Assembly (NCBI GenBank): GCA_030765065.1
Contig: CM060979.1
Coordinates: 16,025,001-16,089,000 of the forward strand
Length of the DNA: 64,000 nucleotides
Source of the DNA: Deroplatys truncata
Taxonomy: Eukaryota > Arthropoda > Insecta > Mantodea > Mantidae
Direction: 5' to 3'
Below, piece after piece: positions 33,223 through 43,968 of the stretch. Under the pieces are notes generated by a model. The model saw only the letters and a list, made by a program, of their open reading frames with translations. It did no database searches and had not been told where the DNA came from. Position numbers and translations under genes: made by a program. Position 1 is the first letter of the stretch; each line of letters opens with the position of its first letter.

Positions 33223-34207
33223 CGAGCTATCTTTGCATGATTCATGCATCTTTTCCATGCAATGTTTTCCTTTTTACCTCGCGATTATGATTATGTCGAG
33301 TGAAGTTTAGAATCGTGGTACAAAACGAAAGAGTAGCATTAGAAAACTTTGTTGCTTCGGTCACGCGACGGTTCCTGCTCTTTCCCTCGTAATGACCCAT
33401 CTCCCGAGATTTGGTAATCATGGTAATTCCTTTCACATGCGGCTTCTGTTCGGCTATCAATTTCCCAAGTTAACCCTGGTCAGTGACACCTTTATGACTG
33501 CACGCTTTTATATAACAATCTGTACAATTAGAAAAAACTGCTCGGAAGATACGCGAGTGCAATCACACTGCGAAGTAATGCAGGAATTACGAGTAATAAA
33601 GAATAATTGTTGTCTATCGTGAGGAAAGTAATTTTGGCTTTAACTCGAGAAAATGTTATGTTAGGACTCCAAGCATGTTTTTCTTGTTTGTCTGTCAGCA
33701 CAGAGTTACCACCGGAACCATGTTGATAGGTAGAAATTTCTCATACTTCCTACAGCTGAACTTTCTTAAAAGTCGTTTTCAAACCACTTTTACTCCCTTG
33801 AGGATACCCATCTTTCAAATTTATGAAGTTTTATTTTGTCACTTAGTTCTCAGCGTAGCACAAACTTTATACTTGACACTTTTGGGACACACTCAAAACT
33901 CCGCTGAATCGAATCACAACTGAACTGCACTTGGCAATGTCCACTTTAACTGAATTGAATTCCCCCACATGCAGGAGCAGCACCACCTCATATAGGCTGC
34001 ACATAGAAAGCGGAATGTTCTAGAAAGGGAAACTACTCGAACTACCCAAAACAATCCGCTGGAGCGCGGAAGCTGCACATAAGGGGTGTCGGGCCTGGAT
34101 GGCTTACCGGCGGCCCCGCAGGTAGCTTCGCGCGCGAGGTCACACTATGTACACTAAATTTCATGCATATTCCTAAATTACTTCCTGAGATATTAGTTTC
34201 CTTATTT
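33019..34207. other. Unassigned stretch with a microsatellite
   Basis: No gene recognised in about 1.2 kb. It holds a (GC)n(GT)n tract at 33179-33220 and a GC-rich patch at 34056-34140. Frames at 33392-33622 and 33675-33923 show no known domain. Confidence 0.4.
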
Positions 34208-34460
34208 TTACTTTCTCTACTACGTAGCGTAAGTAGAGGAAGTATTGCATTCCACTCAAATATTCGATGTTGAGATTTCACCGGAAATATGTTTTGAGGC
34301 CCCCTCAATCCCAATAAAGCATTTTGGAAACATGCCCGTGTATGTATGTGTGTGAGTGAGTCTGTGAACACCATAAAACTCTGATAAATACCAAACTTGG
34401 TATATGAGTTTAGTATTTTCCAAGAATATGACATGGAGATTTTCAAGAAAATAACCCACT
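34208..34460 (-). mobile_element. Family A 3'-end fragment
   Basis: Starts TTACTTTCTCTACTACGTAG and runs past the GT tract to TTTTCAAGAAAATAACCC, where it is cut near the mariner fragment. Confidence 0.82.
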
Positions 34461-34485
34461 CGTGCCGTACGTGTGCCGTAAATCT

Positions 34486-35139
34486 ACGTAAATCATGATG
34501 AAACATGGTCCATCACTTCACACCTGAGACGAAGGAACAGTCAAAACAGTGGATTGAAAGCGGAGAATCGGCTCCAAACAAAGCGAAGACAGTTCCATCT
34601 GCAGGCAAAGTCATGGCGTCAGTTTTTTGGGATGCGCGTGGAATAATTTTCATTTATTATCTTCAAAAAGGAAAAGCAATCAATGGCGAGTATTATGCAA
34701 ACTTATTGAAGCATTTAAATGCTTAAGTCAAGCAAAAGCGGCCGCATTTATCGAAAAAGAAGGGTCTGTTTCATCAAGACAATGCACCAGTTCACACATC
34801 CATAATCGCCATGGTCAAAATCAATGAGTTAAAGTTCGATTGCTTCCCCATTCACCATTTTCGCCAGACTTAGCCCCCTCTAATTATTTTCTGTTTCCAA
34901 AGTTGAAGAAATGGCTTGGTGGTAAAAGATTTGCTATCAATGAAGAGGTGGAGTTTGCAGTTGATGGCTATTTTGCAGAACTCGATGGTTCTTAGTATAA
35001 ACAGGGTATCGAAGCTATTGAACATCGCTGGGAAAAGTGTATCTAGCTGAAAGGAGACTATGTAGAGAAATAAAGATGTTTTTGCACCAAACTTTTGTGT
35101 TTTCTTTGTTAGGTCGGGTACTTCTGGGACAGCTCTCGT
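34486..35139 (+). pseudogene. 5'-truncated irritans-type mariner
   Basis: The visible part starts near the first catalytic motif (ETW region, frame lost by a missing base) and runs FTPETKEQSKQW, FWDARGIIFIYYLQKGKAIN, then after a stop LFHQDNAPVHTS (second catalytic Asp kept). Frameshifts follow. It ends with the inverted end ACTTCTGGGACAGCTCTCGT, the same as that of the mariner at 39.3-41.5 kb. Confidence 0.87.
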
Positions 35140-35850
35140 AACTGTTCAATAGATCCCGGTGTCCAATTAGTTATTGTCACAAGCTATTTTCGATTTATTT
35201 GTAATATTCAAAACACTTCAGCAATGATTCTGTTCGAAGCGATCTGTTTATACTTTGCATCCTGCTACCGTTGATATATGATAGCAAAAGCAATAATCAG
35301 TAAATTTTTTTCTCGCAATATTCTGGCAAACAAACTGTATTCGAAAATCAAATGAATGTAAATTCACATATTTTTCACATCAAACACAAAGTATCCATTA
35401 CACAGCAACGCTGTTTAGTTATGCTGTATTCCGTACACACTTTTTACCATTATTATTATTATTATTTTGGGAAATGTAAACAGGGGAGATTTTAATCATT
35501 TTTCTATTTACCAAGTTTACTGTAAAGCAAATGGATGCAAAACTGAAAGCGAATTATTAATACAAAAGCAGAAAATGTTTGATATTTTTCAAATGGGATG
35601 CGCTGTTATTTATTATGACACAAACAAACAAGCACGCGCCCACTTCGACAAACAGAAAAAGGTCTGTCGCAAACATTCGCCGCAAGTCCTCTTCAAACAC
35701 AGAAATAAAATAACTGTAACGTACGGGGTTTATTTGTCCGATGCAAAATAGATTTCGGTGGTATTTGGGTTTTATAATACGTCATCATAATATATAGCGT
35801 TTTAGGCAGTTAACAGCAATAGCTTCTGCACGCTACCTACATAATAAAAA
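35140..35850. other. Unassigned stretch
   Basis: No repeat recognised. A plus-strand frame at 35467-35751 (94 codons, Lys/Gln-rich, Cys at several positions) has no recognisable domain and no clear promoter; I would not call it a gene. Confidence 0.35.
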
Positions 35851-37200
35851 TCTTATGTGTTACATTCACATAACTTTCTCTAACCTCTACCGTTTATTAG
35901 TAGGTATATAAATTATTCTTAAGAATAATAAACCTTTACAGAAACAGCTACATTATACATTTCGTTATAGATACAATGAGAACATCGATAATCAAATGTT
36001 TTAGAATCGGACGCTATAAATTCCATGCTGTTTCCACGACATCGGAAGAAACAACTGAACATAGCCATTTTTACTTTCTCTACTTCGTATAGTAAGTACG
36101 GGAAATATTGTATTCCACCCAAAAATTCGATACCGAGATTTCACAGGAAATACATGTTTTGAGACCCCCTGAATCCAAAAAAAAGCATTTTTGAAACATG
36201 TCCGTGTGTGTGTGTGTGTGTGTGAACAGCATAACTCAGAAGCGAACAGTCGGATAAACACCAAACTTGGTATTTAGCTTCAGTATCTTCCAAGGATGCG
36301 ACAACGAAGGTTTTCAAGAAAATCCCCCCACCCCAGAGTACCCTTTACATGGAAGATTTTTCGAAAATTTTAATTTTCTCAAAAATGGCTCTAACGATTT
36401 TGGTTAAAATATCATATGTTTAAGATATTTTCATGACAAAATGTATATCACGAATTTTCTGGGAATGTCTCCAAAAGCATTCATCATTGTGAACGACTTT
36501 TGCATAACTGGTAAACTATAAGAGATAGACAAAATTTTACTACACAAAAAATGTAGATCGCGTTAAAATACACAATTTGTCATATACATTTTTTTTTGTT
36601 GAGTGAACCATTTTCAGATATTGCTTGTTATTCCCTTAAATTTTTCAATACTTATTTTCTCAAGTGGGAATTCGATATTCATTTTTTGTCTTGGATATGC
36701 AAAGAGTTATAATCTGTGGCAAAGAGAATGGTGCTGCACCTAGCAACCAGCTATTAAGAGACATGTATGTGCTTAAAGGCTGCTGTATTTCTATATTGCC
36801 CTTGTAAATATATATTCCCCTTGCATCTACAAGAAAATAAGCAATAAGATAGAGTCTACAAACGTTTATCTCGATTAACACGAAGTAGATGGAGAATAAC
36901 AGTTTGTAAAAATAGTTTGTACAAGAGTAGAGAAAGTCATGTGAGTGTAACACATCAGATTTTTTTAAAAACCTGTCGAAGCATTGAACAGTTCAAACCT
37001 TAATAATGAATATCTCGGAAATGGCTGATGCCAGAGAAAAGTTAATTGAAATAAATTGTAAGTTTTAAAGAGATCTACATTTTGTTTTCGTCTATCACTT
37101 AACGTTTACAGTTAAACAAATTATACAGAACTCCTTCACAGAACTTAGGTTCCCCAAAACTCAAGCTAAGCATTTTTATACGTAAATATCTTTATTTTAA
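35851..37200 (+). mobile_element. Family B copy split by a family A copy
   Basis: The left part 35851-36066 runs from TCTTATGTGTTACATTCACA to AGAAACAACTGAACATAGCC. The right part resumes at about 36967 (ACCTGTCGAAGCATTGAACA) and fades out near 37200. Removing the A copy restores the usual order of landmarks. Confidence 0.82.
36071..36959 (-). mobile_element. Repeat family A copy, full length
   Basis: Opens TTACTTTCTCTACTTCGTAT and closes GTAACACATCAGA between T runs inside a family B copy. The GT tract is at 36203-36222. The subfamily segment TAGCAACCAGCTATTAAG is present. Confidence 0.92.
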
Positions 37201-37204
37201 TGAA

Positions 37205-37817
37205 AATTCTGGCAATTTTCTGGCGGATACGAGTATTTTGTTTTAATTCTTCCTGGGTGTGTCGGTTTGTCTTGTACACTTTATTTTAAGTTACATCAGA
37301 GATACAAATCGCTAGAAGTTAGATCGGGGGACCGAGGGGGCCTCAAATGTATACTAATAATTCTGTCCTCAACAGCAATTTCAATTGTTCTCATCGAAAT
37401 ACAGGCCGTATGAGCTGTTGCAAAGTCTTGTTGAAAAAAGGCAAACTCACGCTCCCTGTCTGTTAATTGTCTAAAAAAGCGGGGGGGGGGCAAAATTGTA
37501 TTCACATATGTACGGGCGTTAACTGTTGACTCGAAAAAAATTGGTCCTATAACTCTTTCTCCACTTCTCAACGTGAACTACGGCGAGTAATGGATAGTTT
37601 CCTAAAGAGGTGCCAAAAATGTATGGACAACGACGGTGGCCGGTTTCAGCATCTCCTTTCATAAAGTTGGTAAGTAAAGCCTTTAAAAATAGTTTTTAAA
37701 ATATTGTATGGTTTTATCGGCGCCATTCTATGATAGCGGCAGGCGGCAACGAGCGCCGAGAACGCGGACAGGAAAAACACCGCGCAGTCGGTTCGTAGTT
37801 TCTTGGCTTTCCCTGTA
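37205..37817 (-). pseudogene. Rearranged DUF4817-type transposase, two pieces head to head
   Basis: 37205-37571 on the minus strand encodes part of a catalytic domain: VIGPIFFESTVNARTYVN, FFQQDFATAHTA (second Asp kept) and PPRSPDLTSSDLYL (third Asp kept). From 37573 the plus strand encodes the protein's C-terminal end (MDSFLKRCQKCMDNDGG at 37592-37642) and the transposon's terminal region to 37817. The two pieces belong to the same type of protein but face opposite ways, so an inversion has occurred. Confidence 0.8.
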
Positions 37818-37823
37818 TTATTA

Positions 37824-38599
37824 CTATAGGTACTTAAATTATATTCGAACCCACTCGCGGCCTCTCTCAACTGCGCGAAAAAGCCGCCAGAGGCGGACTA
37901 AAATCCTTACCTTATAATAGATGCTGAAAATGTTGACCTTTTGCTCTCAAACAGGCAGCATATCTCGTGTAAATATTCTCTCTCATTCTCCGAAGCTCAC
38001 AGCAGGAATTCTTGTGATAAAACGCCTCATTATGATCACAAAATTGGAGTGTGGTGTGCGATAAGTGCTAGAAGAATAATAGGGACCGTATTCTTTTATG
38101 AAACATTAAATGCAGAGCGATATCAGAGGTTAATCCTTAGGCCATTTTGTAATCGCTTGACAGATGAAGAGAAATCGTATGGTTGGTTCCACCAAGATTC
38201 TGCAACAGCACATATGACTGCCGAATCGTTACATGCAATAAGAGAGGTGTTTGATTTGTGGCCCCCTCGTTCTCCCGACCTAACGAGTTGTGACTTTTAT
38301 TTATGGGATTCTTTAAAAGACAAAGCGTATCGTTCCAATCTTCGCACACTACAGGAACTTAGAGAAAACATTGTGCAAGAAATCACAAGAATTCCTGCTG
38401 CTGAACTTCGGATAGTGAGCGAGAATACTTTCACGAGATATGTTGCCTGTTTGAGAGCAGGTCAACATTTAGAGCATCTATTATAAGGTAAGTTTTTTAG
38501 TCCGCCTCTGCCGGCATAATTTTCCCGGCGACTGCCAGGTGTCTCGCGCAGTAGAGAGAGGCCGCGAGTGGGTTCGAATATAATTTAACTACCCTATAC
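37824..38599 (+). mobile_element. Foldback element carrying a transposase C-terminal half
   Basis: The arms are 37824-37938 and 38460-38599, inverted copies of each other. The outermost matching part (TTAAATTATATTCGAACCCA and CTCGCGGCCTCTCTC) is near perfect; the right arm holds about 27 extra bases. The inner part of the arms is the coding end of the transposase, so the left arm is an inverted duplicate of the element's own 3' end and replaces its normal 5' end. No other copy is in the window. Confidence 0.82.
37941..38486 (+). pseudogene. Transposase C-terminal half inside the foldback element
   Basis: An open frame of 181 codons starting at TTG, not ATG. It shows GVWCAISARRIIGTVFFYET, WFHQDSATAHM (second catalytic Asp) and PPRSPDLTSCDFYLWDSLKD (third Asp), ending HLEHLL. 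The N-terminal DNA-binding domain and the first catalytic acidic residue are missing because the left part was replaced by the inverted arm. The frame is intact, so the loss is recent or lightly mutated. Confidence 0.85.
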
Positions 38600-38614
38600 A
38601 ATAACGCTATTTTT

Positions 38615-38698
38615 CGAAAGGAAGAATCAGACGCCTGAAAAATTCAATGGCGTCGCCGCGATGGCATTGAATTCTTCAGTCGTCTGATTCTACCTTTC
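38615..38698. repeat. 84-bp near-perfect palindrome
   Basis: AGAATCAGACG at 38623-38633 pairs with CGTCTGATTCT at 38681-38691; the stem continues inward through AATTCAATG / CATTGAATT, and outward through AAAGGA / ACCTTT with one mismatch. About 35 pairs with few mismatches surround a loop of about 12 bases (GTCGCCGCGAT). It starts 16 bases after the foldback element. Confidence 0.88.
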
Positions 38699-39194
38699 CA
38701 ACCTTGTCCAACACGCGGCTTGTGCGGAAGAACAATTAATTCCAAGGTTATTTTTGCTATACATTTTTATATTTACTTTAGTAAGATCCCCCTCCCCAAA
38801 TGCTAACGAATAAAATCCGTGTAAGGAGCCCAGCCCTCTGTGTTGTTACAGTATAGTGACTCTCTGTGGTCAGACGAGGAGACAGCAGTAGATGCTGCGC
38901 CAGTAGTTGCGTATGTGCTGACGATGGAAAGGGAGAACCTATAATTTATAGTTGGGCGCCGACCGGGCACATACTGCAGATCGGGCAGAAGCGACTGCCT
39001 GCCTGCCCGCCCTGAGTTACACAACTACAGCCTGTTCTAGCATCGAACCAGAGAACGTGTTCATTATTTACTACCACGGTGAGCAGCTCTGGAAATCTTT
39101 ACTCCGATGTCATAGTTGAGGATGTGGTTCTCTTGGCATCTTTCAGCTCTGTATGCGTTTTACTGCACGAAATCAACATGTTGACACAATTACT
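38699..39194. other. Unassigned stretch
   Basis: No gene or repeat recognised. Confidence 0.4.
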
Positions 39195-39731
39195 GCTCTA
39201 TCACTTATTAGTGGGTGTAAAAGTTACTCTTATGAAAGTTTATTTTCTCATTTACTACAAGGATAATCCCAAAAGTACCCGACCTGACGTATATATACCA
39301 GTTGTTGTTTCAAACAAATGACTATGGTAGAAAGTACCAACCTTATAAAGCTTAAGTTTGAAGTTTGATGATGCTACATTGTTTAGTAATTGTTTGGCAG
39401 CCATCAATAGTGAACTCCCTCAGCGAATTTGTAAACATGGATAAAACTGGTCATCGTTATGTGATACAATACTTTCATTTGAAAGGTCTTAGTCCAACTA
39501 ATATTAAAGCTGAGCTAGATTCTACTCTGGGGGAGTCTGCTCCTTCGTTTACAACAGTAAAATATTGGGTGGCAAGGTTTAAGCGAGGCCGTACGAGCTG
39601 CCAAGATGAACATCGCAGTGGTCGACTAAATGAGGCGACCACGCTATAAATTGTGAGGAAAGTCCACAAACTAGATTGGATGACCGTCGACTGAGTGCGC
39701 GAGTAGCAAACATCGTAGACATTTCAAAAAA

Positions 39732-40676
39732 TCTGATGTGTTACACTCACATGACTTTCTCTACTCTTGTACAAACTATTTTTACAAACTCTTATTCTCC
39801 ATCTATTTCATATTAATCGAGATAAACATTTGCAGAAACGATCTTTTGACACGCAAAGAGAATTGCATTTTACACATAGCGACCAGTTCTAAAAATATTT
39901 GACTATCGCTTAAGGCGTACATGTTCCCTTGTTTTGTATTTGCAAGGACAATATAGAAATACAGTAGCCTTTAAGCACATACATATCTCTTAATAGCTGG
40001 TTGCTAGATGCCGCACCATTCCCTTTGGCACAGATTATAATTCTTTGCATATCCAAGACAAAAAAATGAATAACGAATTCCCATTTGAGAAAAGTATTGA
40101 AAAATTTAAGGGAATAACAAGTAATATCTCGAAAATGGTTCACTCAACAAAAAAAATGTATATGATATAAATTGTGTATTTTATCCCGTACTACATTTTT
40201 TGTGTAGTAAAATTTTGTCTATCTCTTATGGTTTACCAGTTATGCAAAAGTCGTTCACAATAAAGAATACTTTTGGAGACATTCCCAGGAAATTCAAGAT
40301 ACACATTTTATTTGTCATAAAAATATCTTAAACATATGATATTTTAATCAAAATCGCTAGAGCCATTTTTGAGAAAATTAAAATTTTCGAAAAATCTTCC
40401 ATGTAAAGGGTACTCTGGGGTGTGGGGATTCTCTTGAAAACCTTCGTGTCGCATCCTTGCAAGATACTGAACCTAAATACCAAGTTTGGTGTTTATCCGA
40501 CTGTTCGTTTCTGAGTTATGCTGTTCACACACAGACACACACACGGACATGTTTCCAAAAATGCTTTTTTTTATTCAGGGGGTCTCAAAACATGTATTTC
40601 CGGTGAAATTTCGGTATCGAAATTTTGGGCGGAATACAATATTTCCCCTACTTACTATACGTAGTAGAGAAAGTAA
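39732..40676 (+). mobile_element. Repeat family A copy inside the mariner
   Basis: Starts TCTGATGTGTTACACTCACA and ends TAGTAGAGAAAGTAA, 945 bases. Removing it and the extra As joins TCAAAAAATGCTGTACAT in the transposase frame (Ser-Lys-Asn-Ala-Val-His), the residues expected there, so the insertion site was an A6 run in the coding region. Confidence 0.95.
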
Positions 40677-41346
40677 AAATGCTGTACATCACATACTAAC
40701 TAAAAATTTAGACATGAGAAAGCTGTGCGCAAGATGGGTGCCGCGTTTACTCACAATGGAGCAAAAGCATCATCGTGAGGATGTTTCAGTCGAGTGTTTG
40801 GCGATGTTTCGCTGCAATAAAGCCGAGCTTTTGCGTCAATTCATAACCATGAATGAAACATGGGTTCATCACTTCACAGCTGAGACAAAGGAACAGTCAA
40901 AACAGTGGAATGAAAGGGGAGAATCGGCTCCAAAGAAGGCGAAGACAGTTCCATCTGCAGGCACGTTCATGGCGTCAGTTCTTTGGGATGCGCGTGGGAT
41001 AATTTTCATTGATTATCTTCAACAAGGAAATGCAATCAATGGCGAGTATTATGCAAACTTATTGCAGGGTTTGAATGATGAAATCAAGCAAAAACAGCCG
41101 CATCTAGCGAGAAAGAAAGTTCTGTTTTATCAAGACAGTGCACCAGTTCACACATCCATTATCGCCATGGCCAAAATCAATGAGTTAAAGTTTGAATTGC
41201 TTGCCCATGCGCCCTATTCGCTAGACTTAGCCCCCTCTGATTATTTTCTGTTTCCAAAGTTGAAGAAATGGCTTGGTAGTAAAAGATTTGCCAACAATGA
41301 AGAGGTGCAGTTTGCTATTTTACAGTACTCACGGTTCTCACTATAA
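40486..41346 (+). pseudogene. Chimeric frame: family A 3' end fused to mariner transposase
   Basis: A 286-codon frame starts at an ATG in family A (MVFIRLFVSELCC) and runs in frame into the mariner text from about codon 65. The first part is a translation of the repeat that recurs in many copies and is not a real domain. The mariner part lacks the DNA-binding region and the first catalytic Asp, so a working transposase is excluded; gene finders could call this falsely. Confidence 0.7.
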
Positions 41347-41857
41347 ACAGGGTATTGAAGCTATTGAATATCGCTGGGAAAAGTGTATCGAGTTGAAAGG
41401 GCACTACGTACAGAAATAAAGATTTTTTTTCCTAACTTTTTGTATTTTATTTGTTAGGTCGGGTACTTCTGGGACAGCCCTCGTAAGATAAACCTTTCCG
41501 AAAACAGCTAAATTCCACATTTCGTTATAGATACAAAGAGAGCAGTGATGGTCAAATGTTTAAGAACTGGACACTATATGCTGGTCTTAAAATTCCATAC
41601 TGCTTCCATGATATCGCGAGAAACAGCTGAAAATCGACAGGACTAAGTATTGAACAATTGGAACCATTATTATTGTTACCTACAATATAGGATCAGCACA
41701 ACCTTCAGATTTTCCAACTTGTCTCTCAGCGTATATACCTCAAGGAATGTAACATTCATTAGTCTGCCTAACATGTTCCCTTGTTTCATAGACACAGATT
41801 ATATACCATGGAGACACACATATCCATGGAATTGGCACATCACTGGCTAGACATGTA

Positions 41858-42132
41858 GTCCTCCGTGAACTAGTGGTACCGTGCTAGCCTCTAGTTCCCA
41901 AGGTCGCGGGTTCAAACCCGGCGGAGGGCGATGGATTTTTTTCGGGCGTAAAAATCCTTAGCATGGCTTCGCTCGGAAGGGAAGTAAAGCCGGTGGTCCC
42001 GTGTCGTAGATTTACGGCACGTAAAAGAACCTCAAGCCTGATAAAGAGGCTTCTGAGCAAAATTTCACACCCAATATAGAATGGGACGCTAAGGGCCACA
42101 GCAGCTAAGGAGCGTCCATAAATAAAACTCAA
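41858..42132 (+). mobile_element. SINE-3, tRNA-derived
   Basis: Head: GTCCTCCGTGAACTAGTGGT (A-box region) and B box GCGGGTTCAAACCCGG. Body: ATTTACGGCACGTAAAAGAA, CTGATAAAGAGGCTTCTGAG; end GTCCATAAATAAAACTC. A minus-strand copy lies at 43473-43758. Confidence 0.87.
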
Positions 42133-42183
42133 TTCAATTTTGTTCTTCTTCCAATTCAAGGAAAGGTATTATTTCCCGTACTG

Positions 42184-42453
42184 CTGTTTTCAGCTCTTTC
42201 TGGGCCTACCTATATCCCGTCTTCCTATTGGATTATAAGAATATGCCTGCAACGGCGGATGATCAGGAACATTCTTGGTACATGTTGATGCCATCTCTCC
42301 TGGTAACGTGCCACTTCTTCCTCCATACTCTTTTCTACCTTCAGTTCTTCTCTAATTTCTTGGCTTCTTCTTTGATCTTCTTAGCACCCATGTGTGACTT
42401 CATACATCAGTCTTACTTGATTTCCTTATTAACATCTTTTTCCAAATATCTTT

Positions 42454-42494
<41 letters not shown>

Positions 42495-42860
42495 CTTATA
42501 TTATTATATTTTTTTAGGTTACATTTAAAGTTTCGATTAAATTTATACCCAGGTATATTGATATTTCACATCTCAAATATCTTAAAGTATTCACTTGTTC
42601 TATTATATCGTTATTTATAACTAGATCAGCTCTGATATTAATGTTTCCTCTCACTGCCATCACATTTGTAAAATGCTTAACTTTGTTACGTTAACTTGAA
42701 CATGATCTTCCGATTCCGACAATAGCACTTGATCCTCTGCAAAGAGGATATTATTAATTAGACTGTCGTTTACAATGTGTGTATATGTAATATTTTCTTT
42801 CTTCCATTCCTGTATGATCTCCTTCATATATAGGTAATTAAAAAATCTGAAGTGGCACAT
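42184..42860 (-). pseudogene. LINE remnant: reverse transcriptase end and C-terminus
   Basis: On the minus strand, 42840-42680 encodes IIQEWKKENITYTHIV and INNILFAEDQVLLSESED, the catalytic FADDQ-type motif with one Asp changed to Glu. After a gap with an (AT)n tract, 42420-42184 encodes IREELKVEKSMEEEVARYQE and YNPIGRRDIGRPRKS, the usual end of this LINE group's ORF2. Frames are broken and the middle is lost. This LINE group differs from that at 25.9 kb. Confidence 0.78.
42459..42490. repeat. (TA)n microsatellite
   Basis: About 16 TA units inside the LINE remnant. Confidence 0.97.
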
Positions 42861-43968
42861 TCACATGACTTCCTGTACCTTCTATCGTTTATTAGTGCGT
42901 ATACAACTAACTACTCTTACTAAAGGTTATTTTTTTTCTATTACACTATAATTCCAAATAAACCTTTACAGAAACAGCTACATTACACATTTCGTTATAG
43001 ATACAAAGAGAACAGCGATAGTCAAATGTTTAACAACTGGACGCTGTATGCTGCCTTAAAATTCCAAGACATCGCGAGAAACAACTGCATGTTCAAAGGA
43101 CTCTAACAGAATCAAGAATTCGAACCTTTAGTAACGGATATCTCTGAAATGACTTATGATACAAAAAAAATTTTATTTGAAAGAAATTGTATTTTAAAGA
43201 GATCTGCATTTTTTTATCTATTGCTTAACGTTTACCAGTTATACAAGATTAATACAACGTTCCTTCCGAATGAAGAGGACTTCATAGCGCATTCCCAGAA
43301 AATTCAGGATATACATTTTATTTGCCATGTAGTTACCTTTAACATATGCTATTTTAATCAAAATCGTTGTCATTTTTAGGAAACAAAAAATTTCGAAACA
43401 TTTTCCATATAGCGGGTATTTTGAGGTGGGCGATTTTCGTGAAAATCTTCGTGTCCCATCTTTGAAAGATACGAGAAAAAAAGAGTTTTATTTATGGACG
43501 CTCTTTATCTGCTGTGGCTTTTGGCGTCCCATTCTATATTAGACGTGAAAGACCCGAAATTTTGCTCAGAGCCCTCTTTATTAGGCTTGAGATTTTTTTA
43601 CGTGCTGTAAATATACCACCGGCTTTACTTCTCTTCCGAAAGAATCCATGCTAAGGATATTTACACCCGAAGAAATCCATCGACCTCCGCCGGGTTTGAA
43701 CCCGCAACCTCGGGAACTAGAGGCTACTATGATAACCACTACACTACGGAGGACGACAGGAAGATACAGAATCCAAATACCAAGTCTGGTATTTATGCGA
43801 CTTTTCGTTTTTGAGTTATGCTGTTCACAGACACACATACTCACGGTCATTTTTCTAAAAATGCTTTATTTAGCCTCAAAACATGTTTTTCCGGTGAAAT
43901 CTCGGTGACGAATGTTTGGGTGGAATGCAATACCTTCTCTATCTACCAGGTACGTGGTATAGAAAGCA
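42846..43968 (+). mobile_element. Family B copy, full length, split by SINE-3
   Basis: Starts TCTGAAGTGGCACATTCACA, ends CTACCAGGTACGTGGTATAG AAAGCAA. The 286-base SINE-3 copy sits in the GGAAGATAC motif and has duplicated it. Without it the B copy is about 830 bases. Confidence 0.88.
43473..43758 (-). mobile_element. SINE-3 copy with target duplication
   Basis: Minus-strand head: GTCCTCCGTAGTGTAGTGGT, B box GCGGGTTCAAACCCGG; the A-rich tail is at 43473-43482. GAAAGATAC (43464-43472) and GGAAGATAC (43759-43767) are the 9-bp target duplication in the host family B copy, direct evidence for LINE-type retroposition. Confidence 0.9.

Larger units (their letters stand above)
39256..41485 (+). pseudogene. 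Irritans-type mariner, interrupted by family A
   Basis: Ends: TACAAGGATAATCCCAAAAG and CTTCTGGGACAGCCCTCGTA. Net length without the insert is about 1.285 kb. The N-terminal half (MDKTGHRYVIQYFHLKGLSP, codons from 39439) has a stop at 39647. The rest resumes at 40677 (HILTKNLDMRKLCARWVPRL). Catalytic positions: the first is Asn in TMNETW (normally Asp), the second Asp is kept (LFYQDSAPVH), the third Asp is kept (LAPSDYFLF). A small deletion near 41320 ends the frame early. Dead by stop, insertion and loss of the first Asp. Confidence 0.93.
39195..41690 (+). mobile_element. Family B copy split by a mariner
   Basis: Left part to 39255 (CACTTATTAGTGGGTGTAAA, TTACTCTTATGAAAGTTTAT) and right part from 41486 (AGATAAACCTTTCCGAAAAC, ATTTCGTTATAGATACAAAG) are neighbouring segments in intact B copies. 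The mariner between them is flanked by TA. Confidence 0.8.

Noticed and set aside
42228..42620. 130-codon hydrophobic frame with Tyr-Ile repeats as a membrane protein
   Set aside because: It is the antisense of a LINE C-terminus followed by a (TA)n tract.
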